NCBI GenBank assembly: GCA_003991915.1
Contig: RQTK01000428.1
Coordinates: forward strand, 149,551-213,550
Length of the DNA stretch: 64,000 nucleotides
Reading direction: 5' to 3'
From: Elysia chlorotica
Lineage: Eukaryota; Mollusca; Gastropoda; Plakobranchidae
Shown here: piece by piece, positions 10,822 through 21,762 of the stretch
How positions within the stretch are numbered: position 1 is the first letter of the stretch
How the letters are laid out: every line of letters begins with the position of its first letter
Made by a program: the position numbers and the translations under genes
Notes under the pieces: model-generated
The model's database searches: none
Seen by the model: only the letters and a program-made list of their open reading frames with translations
Told to the model about the DNA's origin: nothing

Positions 10822-10885
10822 AGGATACAAAACGATACAAAACACGCAAGCTTTCGGCCTTAAGCCTTCATTAGACAAAAACAAA
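10822..10885 (-). ncRNA. Possible decayed hammerhead-ribozyme-like motif
   Basis: On the minus strand: CTAATGA, then AGGC-TTAA-GGCC (a short stem), then GAAAGC, then GCTTGCGTGTTTTG. A hammerhead core is CUGAUGA, stem II, GAAA, so this matches except for A in place of the conserved G. Hammerhead motifs are known in Penelope-like retroelements and other invertebrate repeats. The element identity and any past activity are inference; as read, it should be inactive. Confidence 0.3.
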
Positions 10886-11691
10886 CAAACGACTGAACAG
10901 AAAAAATAAGAAAAAAAGTATACGTAAACACTAAGATATACATGTAAACAATAAAAAGATAGAAGTTAAAAGATGAAAAAATCAAAAAGATAAATAGATC
11001 ATGAAGATAAAATATTTAAATGTAAAATAAGAGCAATAGGAATGAAATAAAATCAAATCTAGATTAAAAAAAAAGAGGGAGGAGTGTGTATGGTGAAAAG
11101 TAACCAATAAAATTTAATTAATAAGTGATACACCTTTAGATCAAATAATCAAATTATTTTACAACAATTAGATCTAAAATAAACTAGATCTAAAACAAAA
11201 CTTTATAAAAATTAGTTAAACAGTTATAAAATCAATAAAAAATATTATGGCTTAGCTGATAATTTATTAATAATCTATTTTCTGCGATAATAACAGCACT
11301 TCGTGATAGGAAATGAAAATAAACTGTTTGGACAATTCAGTATAATAATCGTCGGCCTCTGGATTTTCTGAGAGTTGAGATGATGAAGACATTCGTCGTC
11401 TTTGACGTTTATATATAATATAATATATAGGAAAATATATAATTATAGTATATATTTAAATTTTTTCCTTTTATACCATAATATTGAATAATTGTGAGTG
11501 CATCCGCTTTTAACACAAGTCCTTTACCACACTTGAAAATTTGTTTTCTATACTTGTTTCTCAAAATCCAGAGAGTGTTGTTTTAAAACTATTCTTGTAC
11601 GGAAGCAATCACCAAGCCTTAAGACATGTGTTTATTATGATGTCTTTTGATTCAGCATGTGAAGGAATATACTGCTCTTTTTATTCTTTCC
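10886..11691. other. Intergenic, very AT-rich; no gene seen
   Basis: A-rich sequence with many AGATCTAAA-like words around 11130-11210. Confidence 0.6.
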
Positions 11692-12085
11692 TTATAAGTT
11701 GTATTATAATATAACGCGAAACATAAACAATCTAGCCATTATTATTTCCTTATAAGTTGTATTTTGGTATAAAGCGAAACATAAACAATGTAGCCATTAT
11801 TATTTTCGTATAAGTTGTATTATAATATAAGGCGAAACATAAATAATGTAGCTATTATTATTTCCGTATAAGTTGTATTATAATATAAGGCGAAACATAA
11901 ACAATGTAGCCATTATTATTTCCTTATAGGTTGTATTATAATATAAAGCGAAACATAAATAATGTAGCTATTATTCTTTACTTATAATTTGTGTTATAAT
12001 ATAAGGCGAAACATAAACAATATAGCCATTATTCTTTCCTATAAGTTGTATTATAATATAAGGTGAAACGTAAATTAATGCTATA
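11692..12085 (+). repeat. 58 bp minisatellite, seven copies
   Basis: TTATAAGTTGTATTATAATA, then GCGAAACATAAACAATGTAG and CCATTATTATTTCC, begin at 11692, 11750, 11808, 11866, 11924, 11982 and about 12040. Spacing is 58 bp almost throughout. Copies differ by a few substitutions; no coding frame. Confidence 0.95.
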
Positions 12086-12584
12086 TAAGATTTGATTAAA
12101 AAATTTACTGAAGTTAGATTAAATAATGGAGGTTTGTGTTACTCCTTAAGAGAAGTCATTATTCTCTTCCACAAATAGTGTGTAAACAGCAAAAATCTGA
12201 ATGACGAGGTAGAATCGTTTAGACATTTCTATTTTTAAACTTCAAAACCCCCCATCTATCTCCATTATATGTTAAAGAAACGTTATAACTCTTCTTTTTT
12301 CTGGGATAAATAGACTATTGAGTTTGCAAGTAAGTTTCAGAAATAGCAGGAAAAATCCAATAATTGAAGGCTGAATGAGTATGCGTAGATTACTGTTAAG
12401 TTTGAAACAATTGTCTCTCTGTTTTCTTCCGGGTGCATATGTTCTTGATCGTGACTTGGCAAGCTTGTCTTTGCTTACAATAAAAACTGTTTAATATATC
12501 CTAGGTCATGGAAAGATCTTTCAGTGCTTAAGGTTTCTATATTGTGATGCCCGAGAGTTTGCCGTTCACATTTTACTACTACTT
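12086..12584. other. Intergenic; no gene seen
   Basis: AT-rich, no feature recognised. Confidence 0.6.
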
Positions 12585-12665
12585 AAACAGTTGAAACGGG
12601 ATTCGAACCATGGAACTTTTGGATCGGGCGCCGAAGGTTTAACGCCAACGCCGCTATGTCCTCCC
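12585..12665 (-). mobile_element. tRNA-like head, possible third SINE type
   Basis: On the minus strand GCGGCGTTGGCGTTAAACC is followed about 30 bp later by CATGGTTCGAATCCCG, a good B box at tRNA-like spacing. The common SINE body does not follow, so it may be another SINE family or a tRNA pseudogene. Confidence 0.4.
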
Positions 12666-12986
12666 CCCGCCCCCTTTCCGCCTTTGTTAGGTATACATGT
12701 ATTTGTATATTTGAGTGCATGTGTACTAACCATGTCTTGGCACAGTCCTGATGTAAACACAAAAGAAACATGCCTGGCCAGGTCAGATGCCAATAGACTT
12801 CGATTGTCGGTCTGGGGGCCAGGGCTGCTGGTGCAGGCTAGAGGGAAAATATTCACTCTTTGTACTGTGAGCATTGGGGTTATATCAGTTTTTTACAACA
12901 TAAAGTTGGCACAGCGAGTAAAGCAGGCTATTTATATATTCTAAGACTATAAATTCACACCGCCAACCAGTATTCATATACAGAGG
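12666..12986. other. Intergenic; partial duplicate of 13261-13320
   Basis: 12838-12895 (GCTAGAGGGAAAATATTCAC, CTTTGTACTGTGAGCATTGG) matches 13261-13320 (GCTAGAGAGAAAACATCCAC, CTTTGTATTGTGAGCACTGA). The two copies flank the SINE at 12987-13246. Confidence 0.65.
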
Positions 12987-13246
12987 GTGAGTTGAGTTGA
13001 GTTGAGTTGGTTTTAACGTCCAACATCAGCACTATATAGGCTATATTGTGGACGGGCCCTAAGACAGACGTCTGACAATTTTATGTGCTGCCACACACGA
13101 GACAGGGCAGGACACCATGGCTCCTGTCTCAGCCGGTCACATTATACTGACACCAACCCAACCAGTAGGGAACTCAACCGCTAGGTTTCGAACTCGGGAC
13201 TTTTTGCGTCGGAAACCGATGTTCTACCCCTGGACCACCATGGGCT
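12987..13246 (-). mobile_element. SINE, head type I, full length
   Basis: Tail complement (GAGTT)4, CCAACATCAGCACTATATAG, full body, GGTTTCGAACTCGGG (B box) and GATGTTCTACCCCTGGACC (A box). Confidence 0.94.
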
Positions 13247-14624
13247 AGAGAGAACCATGGGCTAGAGAGAAAACATCCACTCTTTGTATTGTGAGCACTG
13301 AGGTAATATCTGCTTTTTTAAAGGACAAAGGGAGTTTCGGGTAGAGAGCAAAAAATACAGAGGGGGGGGGGGGGATTCTCTTGCATATCTAGAGAGTGTC
13401 AAACAGTGTGGTTTCACTCGAAGGATTTAGCGCATGTTGGTTAGGATAATTAAGGTGGATGCTTCTTTCTTTCAACCTTTGTAAAAACTTTGTCTGCAGA
13501 TTGGACAACAACCTTAATTTCTTTAACGAAATGAAATAAAGTGATCTAGCGTCTCGCTAACTCCCCGTATCAAAAGCACTGTGACACCTTTTCGTGAATC
13601 GTGTCACTAAAGATACAGTCTCTGGAACAACGTTGCTATTGACAAATACCCCGGGCTAAGGATGGATTTTTAGAATAAAACCACAACCAGTATCTCGTCA
13701 AAGTAAACAACACATTTGTTATCATCACCCTGGATCCCAGTGAAGATAAGCTGGCCCTCTTTCAATCGTTACTGTTCAATGATTGATCTTTATAAAAATC
13801 AATACAGATTCGTCATACATTTGTTTTTTTCTCCTCATGTCTTCTTTTTGTTGCGCTTAGAATACCCTGTACATTGTTTTGTCTAATTGTTTTTTAACAA
13901 CACGTCTACCTAGTGTTTTTAATTTTCTTCCCTTATCCTTGCTAGGTAACTGCAATATGGTAGCTTTCAAAAAGATTTCTTTTAAAGGTTCATTGTGTTT
14001 CTAAATATTTCAGACTTCTTGCATCCTCTCTCTCCACAAACCTCTAAATCCCCCCACCTCTATTTTTCGTTGCTGCCCGTCTTTATATCGGTATATTTGC
14101 ATTTACCTATCTCTCTCCGTGTTTCTGAATTTATATTTTGCGTAACCCTTATTTCTCAGCTGCTGTTTCTTTCTATTTTCTCGATATGCCTTAATTCGTT
14201 ATGTCTCTCCACCCTCCTCTTTCTCCCTTTCTCCCGATTTCATTATCTTTCTTTCCCAATTTTTATAACTATCATTAGCATTTTTCTATAAAGTTTATAA
14301 CCCTTGCTGATATTACTTTTCTCTTTCCTCTACCATATTCATAAAATTAATGATACAAGCCCTTCTTGTTTTGCATTATTTTTTTTAGAAAGATTTATGC
14401 AAAACTCCTCATGTATAAAACGAATTGGAGTTTATTTTACTTGCACTGTAAGGACTGTGGTTATTTCATCAGATTGAGCAGTTCTAGTAATTGATATTTT
14501 GATATATGCGCTGCGTGATTGTCTCTTTGATCTGTTTTGCTCTGTATTTGTCTTTTTTTCTTCCCTTTACTTTTTTAAAACAGCAAGAATGTAGTGTATT
14601 AGTCTTTAAGTCGCTTTGTTTTTG
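13247..14624. other. Intergenic; no gene seen
   Basis: Contains a G run at 13363-13372 and CT/T-rich sequence at 13995-14290 whose open frame is compositional. No feature recognised. Confidence 0.6.
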
Positions 14625-14920
14625 CAAAATTCTTCGACGGTCTCAAAATAACAAGCGAAGTCACGGAATGGACTGAAGTGAACACATTTTTGCATAACAA
14701 GGGTAATAGTGATATATATTGTTTTAAATTAGTATCATAGTTAGGACAGTGAGTACATTTCGTTTGGCATCGAAGCCCACAAGACTAAGAATGTAAACTG
14801 TTCTAACTGTACCTATTCTTTAATGGTAAAGATCACTTTGGTGCAATATGCAACGGTTTGAGACGGTTTGTTTATTTCTGTGACCATTCCTGTTATTTTT
14901 AGAAGCCTCGGTCTGGTATC
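14625..14920. mobile_element. Putative MITE (copy B)
   Basis: Left arm CTCAAAATAACAAGCGAAGT with CACGGAATGG. The right arm complement is at 14877-14916 (TGTGACCATTCCTGTTATTT then AGAAGCCTCGGTCTGG). The interior shares AAGCCCACAAGACTAAGAAT and GTAAACTGTTC with copies A and D. Confidence 0.65.
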
Positions 14921-15049
14921 ATAAAGTCACATAAATAAAGGCACACACAGATTGGAGCCGACTAACAGCTTCTTATCTTTGGTACTAAATTATGACACTT
15001 AGTACTACTTAGCCCTGTACTATGCTTGTGGAAGTATGAGTGAACCTTC

Positions 15050-15410
15050 AAACGCTTGGGGGTTTGGGAGTTGGCCTAGTTTAGTTCATTTTTGGTCCAA
15101 CGTTGGTCTAAATAAGCTACATTGTGGATGGATCCCAAGAATAACGTCTGACAATTTTATGAGCTGCCACACACGAGACAGGGCGGGGATAATATGACTC
15201 TTGTCTCAGCTGGTCACATTAAACTGACATGGACCCAACCAGTAGGGGGCGAAATCGCCATTCGAACTACGGACCTCCTGCGTCGGAAGCCGATGTTCTG
15301 CCCCAGGACTACCACGCCCCTGCTGAGTGATTTTACGTGCTGCCATACAGAGAGTAGTGCTGCGATACCATGCTTTCTATACCAGTTAGTCTCAATATAC
15401 TAAGACCGAT
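15050..15410 (-). mobile_element. Composite SINE block: type I copy next to an older SINE fragment
   Basis: 15085-15322 is a minus-strand SINE with type I head (GCGTCGGAAGCCGATGTTCT). 15323-15410 is a second minus fragment (ATTTTACGTGCTGCCATACA...GAGAGTAGTGCTGCGATACC). The left flank AAACGCTTGGGGGTTTGGGA is repeated at 16206, so this block and 16206-16403 are copies of each other. Confidence 0.8.
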
Positions 15411-15435
15411 CAAACCTGGCAGAGGGAGGGGGGAG

Positions 15436-15648
15436 GGGGGATGGCGATTACCCTGAGGTAAAACTTTGGCTTCCGACGCAAAAGTTTCGTGGTTCAAGTC
15501 CTATGTCAGTTGAATGTGATCAGCTGAGACAGGAGTAATGGTATACTCGCCCATCTCGTGTGTGGCAGCACATAAAATTGCTAGATGTCAATCTTTGGGC
15601 CCGTTCACAATATAGCCTATATAGTGCTGATGTTGGACGTTAAACCAA
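15436..15648 (+). mobile_element. SINE, head type I, internally deleted
   Basis: Head CTGAGGTAAAACTTTGGCTT and GTGGTTCAAGTCC, then a jump to ATGTCAGTTGAATGTGATCA (the CTACTGGTTGGGTCGG part is missing). Rest of the body and GTTGGACGTTAAACC are present. The tail runs into (CAA)n. Confidence 0.9.
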
Positions 15649-15757
15649 ATCAACAACAACAACAACAACAAAAATAACAACAACAACATCATCATCAACG
15701 ACAACAACAACAACAACCACAACAACAACAGCAACAACAACAACAATAACAACAACA
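15649..15757 (+). repeat. (CAA)n microsatellite grown from a SINE tail
   Basis: CAA repeat with CATCATCAT, GACAAC and AATAAC interruptions, directly continuous with the SINE tail. Confidence 0.9.
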
Positions 15758-16205
15758 GCCACTCTGGGAAGGTGGGAGATTTGCGACTTCACTCTATCGC
15801 GTTCAACAAATTTCAGCGTAAATAAATCTGGCATGGCGCAAATTGTATTCAGAGTGGAAAAAATGCGTTGATAGCAAACACACGAAGTCGTAAACGTATT
15901 AAGGTGTGATGGCCAAAGACGCAATCGATGAAACTCAGAAAAAGCTTCCTACACCTTAAGCAGGTGTCATTGAGTTTTGCCGCTTTGTTTATTTGGATTC
16001 CACGTTTCCGTGTTATTTACAATTTATATTCTTACTTGTCACGCAATCCTTTTTAAAGATTTTAAGCAACAGTAATTTTATGCCCTATTCTGTCCGACGA
16101 TCAGGTAAATTCATTCGTTGAATCTCATTCCCTAGTGATTATTTCGGCGCCAGATCTAGAGCAACCAGATGAACTAGGAGTTATGGTACCCCCCCCCCCA
16201 AATAC
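15758..16205. other. Intergenic; no gene seen
   Basis: No coding or RNA feature recognised. Ends in a C run at 16191-16199. Confidence 0.6.
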
Positions 16206-16403
16206 AAACGCTTGGGGGTTTGGGAGTTGGGCTACGTTTGTTTTGTATTGGTCCAACGTCAGTCTAAATATGTTACATTGAGGATGGATCCCAAAAATAA
16301 CGTCTGGTGTTTTTACGTGCTGCCACACAGAGAGTAGTACTGAGGTACCATGCCTTCTGTATCATTTAGTCACATCATACTAAAACTCATCTAACCAGTA
16401 TAA
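16206..16403 (-). mobile_element. Older SINE, 3' part, interrupted by a younger SINE
   Basis: Minus-strand body (GGTCCAACGTCAGTCTAAAT, TTTTTACGTGCTGCCACACA, ATCTAACCAGTATAAGGG). Its head part continues at 16662-16790 beyond the inserted copy. Same ancestry as 15050-15410. Confidence 0.8.
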
Positions 16404-16661
16404 GGGGGGGGGGGTGGTCCTGGGGTAGAACATCGGCTTCAACCGCAAAAGGTCCTTGGTTTGAGCCCTGGCGATTTCGCTTCCTACAGCTTGGTCGGTG
16501 TCACTTTAATGTGGTCGGCTGAGATAGGAGTCCATGTTTCCCCGCCCTGTCTCGTGTGGCAGCATATAAAATTGTCAGACGTCAGTCTTGGGGCACGTCC
16601 ACAATCTAGGCTATATAGTGCTGATGTTAGACGTTAAACCAACTCAAAACATTTCAACTCA
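16404..16661 (+). mobile_element. SINE, head type I, nested in an older SINE
   Basis: Complete copy (GGTCCTGGGGTAGAACATCG to GACGTTAAACCAACTCAAAA). CAGTATAAGGG on the left and TAGTAAAGGG on the right look like an imperfect target duplication. Confidence 0.88.
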
Positions 16662-16838
16662 ACTAGTAAAGGGCGAAATCGAACAAGTACATTTTTTTTT
16701 ACAAGTTATCGGTTTCGAACTAATGATCTTTTGATTAGGCGACTAAGAATAACACTCTACCACTTGCTTCAGATCGCAACACTGGGAGTGATTGGCTGAG
16801 ACAGGAGTCATGGTGTTCCCGCCCTGTCTCGTGTGTGA
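16662..16838. mobile_element. Head remnant of the interrupted SINE plus a SINE body fragment
   Basis: 16662-16790 is the minus-strand continuation (AAAGGGCGAAATCGAACAAG, ATCGGTTTCGAACTAATGAT, CACTCTACCACTTGC), a type II head. 16785-16838 is a plus-strand body scrap (GGCTGAGACAGGAGTCATGG, CCGCCCTGTCTCGTGTGTG). Confidence 0.7.
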
Positions 16839-17037
16839 CATAACCCATGCGAATGAGAGGGCAATCCCCTAAACTCTGGCTAAACATTTCCAAGTTTTTG
16901 TTTTGGTTTCTTAGAATCATTCAATTTATTACATAGAAAAGAGCAATATCGCCTTCTCCTCCCGATGGCATGCAATCAAAGCTGTGGTCATTCCTTTTTC
17001 AATCAAGTTTTCTTTCTTGTCTCCCGCAATTTATATC
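16839..17037 (+). repeat. 199 bp dispersed duplicate (partner 27510-27708)
   Basis: Begins CATAACCCATGCGAATGAGA and ends CTCCCGCAATTTATATC. Compared with 27510-27708 I count three mismatches and no indels over 199 bp. Flanks differ on both sides. No family recognised. Confidence 0.93.
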
Positions 17038-17389
17038 CATATATTATCTACGAGAATATAATACACACTGATAAAAAGTCTTATTTTAATCAGAGGTTTT
17101 CCCGGTGACTATCTTTATATCTTTATTTCGCTGTAGACAGTGTGCGATTTCCTAATCTTTGTCAAGCTTCGTGGTTGGATATTTTAGCACGTCTGCTTTT
17201 ACTGTCTTACATATTCAACTTTGAATTAATTGTTCTGTGGTTGGGAGAATGGGTGAACGGACTTTGTGCTCTTTTCTCAGCTCATATTTTACATGATTTT
17301 CCAAAAAACAATGTGGGTGTTGATAACAATCTTATTCAATCTAGAATAGTGAAATAAGAATTTAACATAAAGAAAATTTATAACAACAG
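17038..17389. other. Intergenic; no gene seen
   Basis: A 71-codon open frame at 17142-17357 has no recognisable motif. Confidence 0.5.
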
Positions 17390-17412
17390 CAAAACAACAA
17401 CATTAACAGCAA

Positions 17413-17450
<38 letters not shown>

Positions 17451-17500
17451 GCAACAACAATAACAACGACAACAACAACAACAGTAACAACAAACAAAAA
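17390..17500 (+). repeat. (CAA)n microsatellite
   Basis: ACAACA repeats with occasional G and T changes. Confidence 0.92.
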
Positions 17501-17891
17501 CAACGAAGTCATCAATAAACATAAATACAATTATAACAACAGTAAAAAACAAGTATGCCTCCTTATAGGGTCAATAGCCAAGTACAACCACCATAAGAAG
17601 AACAATTGTTAATATATAATGATCCGGTTTAAACTGTTTTCTGCTGTTATTTCAAATAATTATTCTTAAAACAAGCTTTAGAGGTTTGATTTCTGCACTA
17701 AAACCATATCCCAGTGTCTTCAAGTGGCCACAACGCTGTTATTGTGAGGACATTTATTTCATCTTTATGAAATGCTTTTTTATGTTTTAGAGTAGTGTTC
17801 CTCTCTTCCAGCAGAAAATTGGTCTGTTCCTATCATGTTTAACGTAAAAATTCTGGTCCAGAAGAATTTTTAAAAGAAAAGAAATGATATT
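17501..17891. other. Intergenic; no gene seen
   Basis: AT-rich, no feature recognised. Confidence 0.6.
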
Positions 17892-17903
17892 ACATACTTA
17901 AAC

Positions 17904-18149
17904 GGGGGGCGCTGTAACCTTGGGATAGAACATCAGCTTTCGACTCAGGAGGTCCGTGGATCGAGCCCTGAACATCTCCCCCCCCCCCTACTGTATGGAT
18001 CGGGTTCATTTTAATATGACCGGTTGCGAAACACATCATGGTATCCCTGCCCTGTCTCGTTTGTAGCAGCACATAAATATGTCAGACGTCAGTCTTGGGG
18101 CCCGTCTACTATATTGTGCTAACATTGGACGTTAAACCAACTCAACTCA
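17904..18149 (+). mobile_element. SINE, head type I, with TSD
   Basis: Head GGGATAGAACATCAGCTTTC, diverged body, GACGTTAAACCAACTCAACT. Perfect 12 bp direct repeat ACATACTTAAAC at 17892-17903 and 18150-18161. Confidence 0.94.
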
Positions 18150-18161
18150 ACATACTTAAAC

Positions 18162-18701
18162 AAATTGTCATATAGAACGGCTCAATCGCATCTCTTGTAA
18201 CACTACAAAGTTGTTGACCACGTTAACATTTTGTATACTATTAAAAATTGAAGATGTTTTGTAAAATATAAAAAAAAAAAAACAGCAACTAATAAATAAC
18301 GTGTTTTTATTTTATTTTTATATTGCTTCTAAAGGAAATAATTGAAAAATTATTAAATGTTTTGAGTTGATAAACAAAGCATCTTATATAGCGTCAAATT
18401 TGAAAATATGTGTCACATTTCTAATGCCTGTAAAAAAATAGAATGTTTTTCGAGGGTATATCAACTTAGTGATGGCCTCGGGAGTAATAGTTATAATATT
18501 GTTTGCTGTTGGCAGTAGGCTAATAAAACAACTAAAAATATCTAAATATTTACAGAAAATTAGTATCGAGTGAATTTCTTTTTATTTTTGTAAAACATTA
18601 AAACCTATAATTTTATCTATTATAGGTCCACCCGTCATATGGAAGGATATTTTCAAAACGATCAACGACAAAAATATTTTAACTATCAAATTTTTCTTCT
18701 A
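18162..18701. other. Intergenic, AT-rich; no gene seen
   Basis: No feature recognised; A run at 18270-18282. Confidence 0.6.
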
Positions 18702-19166
18702 GATTACTTCTTACAAATTAATTCCCGCTTTTATTTTGGAAAATGTTACAGCTTTCAATATCTTTTCAGGTTTAACATCAAAAGCAATTTAAAATGCGTT
18801 TTCTTAATCTGTATGTTTCCACTAAAAACTGCCTAAACACATAATAGCCACACATATAAACATTAAAAAAATTGAAATTCATTGATAAAACGTTAAGACA
18901 AAATTTAAAGAAATATGTATGTAAAAACAGACAGTAAGACCAAAACATTTTTCCGCACTGAACCTATTTACAGCAAAACTTTGAAACCAAGAGCATTATT
19001 ATTATCCAGGAAATAGAACATGACAAATCTGCCTAGACACATATTCGTCACAAATATTACAAAAAATTGAAATTATTACCAAGGAAAGTAAACATGAAAA
19101 ATCGCTCAATTTTCCGAGGGCTATAGCGGCACGTCTGTGGGTTCTGAGTCAGGTGATGGATGGACT

Positions 19167-19277
19167 TAAGGTCGTAAGTACAACGTTGTGGTAAGTTTAC
19201 GACTTGTCTTAAGATATGAGAACTAAGAGACTAACGACAAGGTGTAAGCTGCCGAAACGTTGTACTTACGATCCTTG
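19167..19277. mobile_element. Fold-back element (in copy 1 of the tandem duplication)
   Basis: Left arm AAGGTCGTAAGTACAACGTT; right arm AACGTTGTACTTACGATCCTT is its inverted copy. Inner arms GTTTACGACTTGTCTTAAG and ACTAACGACAAGGTGTAAG also pair in part. Confidence 0.85.
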
Positions 19278-20075
19278 TTTTTTATTTTTACATTTTTTCC
19301 TGCGTATCTCTGCGCATCCCTAAGATTGCTACTTTGATCTTTTCCAGACATCCAATATCGAGAGAAACAATAAAACAACAACAGAACAAATAAACGTAAT
19401 ACGTCTCCGCTGTCCATCCGCCTCGATGTAACTGTATTTAAGTGTATTTATGTGCAATCATTGGCTCAGTTGTTAAAGCTTACTTTCGCATAGATAACCA
19501 TCTTTGTACACCCAACAAAACGACGTTTTTTTTGGGTGGGCAGAGCGCTTCATTGAAATACCAAAATGGACATGTAGAGACTGACGCGCTCAGGAAAGAT
19601 TACTCCTTAATAATTAATTCCCACTTTTATTTCGGAAAATGTTACAGCTTTCGATGTCCTTTCAGGTTTTACATTAAAAACAATTTAAAATGCGTTTTCT
19701 AAATCTACCTCTTTTCACTAAAAACCGCTAGACATATAATCGTCACAAATATAAACATTACCAAAAAAAAAATTGAAATTCATTGATAAAACAGTAAGAC
19801 AACATTTAAAGAAAATTGTATATAAAAAATATACAGTAAGACCAAAACAGTTTCCACACTGAACCTATCTACAACAAAACTTTGAAACCAAGAGCATTAT
19901 TATTGCAAAGGAAAGAGAACATGAACAATCTGCCTAGACACATATTCGTCACAAAATATGAACATTACAAAAAATTGGAAATTATTACCAAGGAAAGTAA
20001 ACATGAAAAATCGCTCAATTTTCTAAGGGATATAGCGGCACGTCTCTGGGTTCTGAGTCAGGTGATGGATGGACT

Positions 20076-20186
20076 TAAGATCGTAAGTACAACGTTGTGG
20101 TAAGCTTACGACTCGTCTTAAGATATGAAAACTAAGAGACTTACGACAAAGTGTAAGCTGCCGAAACGTTGTACTTACGATCCTTG
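20076..20186. mobile_element. Fold-back element (in copy 2 of the tandem duplication)
   Basis: Same element as 19167-19277, copied with the block; arms AAGATCGTAAGTACAACGTT and AACGTTGTACTTACGATCCTT. Confidence 0.85.
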
Positions 20187-20531
20187 TTTTTTATTTTTAC
20201 ATTTTTTCCTGCGTATCTCTGCGCATCCCTAAGAGTGCTACTTTGATCTTTTCCAGACATCCAATATCGAGAAAAACAATAAAACAACAACAACAACAAC
20301 AACAACAACAAACAACACAACAACAACGTATTACGTCTCCGCTGTCCATCCGCCTCGATGTAACTGTATTTATGTGTATTTATGTGCAATCATTGCCTCA
20401 GTTGGTAAAACTCACCCTCGGATAGATAACCACCTTTATACACCCAAGAAAACGACGTTTTTTTCGGGGAGCAAAACCCTTCACTAAAATACCAAAATGG
20501 ACATGTAGAGAATGTCGCGCTCAGGAAAGAT

Positions 20532-21687
20532 GAGATAGATTTTAATTGCCCAAGACTTTTTATCTTACCTCTTTAAAAATAATTGTTTATGTCTGTGGGT
20601 AGGATTTTGCATTTAATGGCACTTTAAAGTTCAAAGGATACTGGTGCACTGGTGTATTTTCAAAGGAAGAACACACAAAATTACTTTTTTGCATTAATCA
20701 TAATGCGCGAGATATGTTTTTTTTTAATTTTTTTATTTATTGTTTTTTTTTTAGGAAATATATAATAATGATCTCTCAGAGATCGTGGGAAAAGCATCTT
20801 GAATAACTATGATTAAAAAGCTTTTTTCTTCTTTGTCTAACGTCATACATTTTTTGTACCCAGGGGATCCTATCCGGCATTATAACAATGTATAGTTTTT
20901 CTATTTGGAAACTCATTGAGATGCTAGATAAAAAGAAGTCTTCAGACATTCAATCAATGTACATCGTCTACCAGCCCTATATCACACCAGAGAAATAAAA
21001 CTGACGTCTCGATATACGAGATTATGAGACAAACTTGAAACTAAAGAAATATTTCCCCACCATAAATTGTAGATCTAGACTCTTTTTCGATTTTAATCCT
21101 TGATTTAATGATTCACTTCCATTATGAATTTTTATGTATATAACAATCATGATTTTTATGTAATAAACAATATAGGTCTTCATATCTCAACATAAACTAA
21201 ACAGAAGAAAGGGGAAAAACAGAAACCGAAAAGGAGAAAAAAAGAACAATAAAATTGAGGCAGATTGAAAGTAGAATAATAATCTAAAACAGCCTCTGAC
21301 AAGACAAAGAGGCAATAACAGAAACCGAAGGTACACCGCGACAAAAAAAGTGTCGTTTTCAATTAGGCCCTAGTTTTAAATCATTTTCTTGACTCCCAGC
21401 TTAGAATATCCCGCTATGTAATGGTATTGGAGGATTCTATTAGAACATAAATAGAGTTGTCGAATTCTCTCGCTTGACGAGCAGGTCAAAATTTTTGCAG
21501 AGAACATTTCTGGAATCTGCTGGTAAGCGGACATTTCTAATTCTAAGGACAGTGATATCGCTAGTGTGTACTTAGGAAACAAAAAGGCAACTTAACCCTC
21601 GCCTAAAAGGTGATTAAACACGATCTATAATATACAATTTCAAAAGTGGGGAAAGTGGTGCCCCTTTTTTAAATCACCCACCAAACT
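20532..21687. other. Intergenic, AT-rich; no gene seen
   Basis: No feature recognised. Confidence 0.6.
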
Positions 21688-21688
21688 A

Positions 21689-21720
<32 letters not shown>

Positions 21721-21762
21721 TGCTCTCTCTCTCTCTCTCTCTATCTCACACACATACACATA
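21688..21762 (+). repeat. (CT)n/(CA)n microsatellite
   Basis: CT repeat passing into CACACACATACACA. Confidence 0.95.

Larger units (their letters stand above)
18702..20531 (+). repeat. Tandem duplication, two copies of ~0.9 kb
   Basis: Copy 1 18702-19597 and copy 2 19598-20531, both starting GATTACT(T/C)C. Long near-identical runs include TTGAAACCAAGAGCATTATT, GTTCTGAGTCAGGTGATGGA and CTTTGATCTTTTCCAGACAT. Copy 2 has a longer (CAA)n at about 20280-20326. Each copy contains one fold-back element. Short open frames inside (60-86 codons) are not conserved between the copies. Confidence 0.95.

Noticed and set aside
11692..12085. CRISPR-like regular repeat
   Set aside because: Units are contiguous with no unique spacers, and the context is a eukaryotic nuclear genome.
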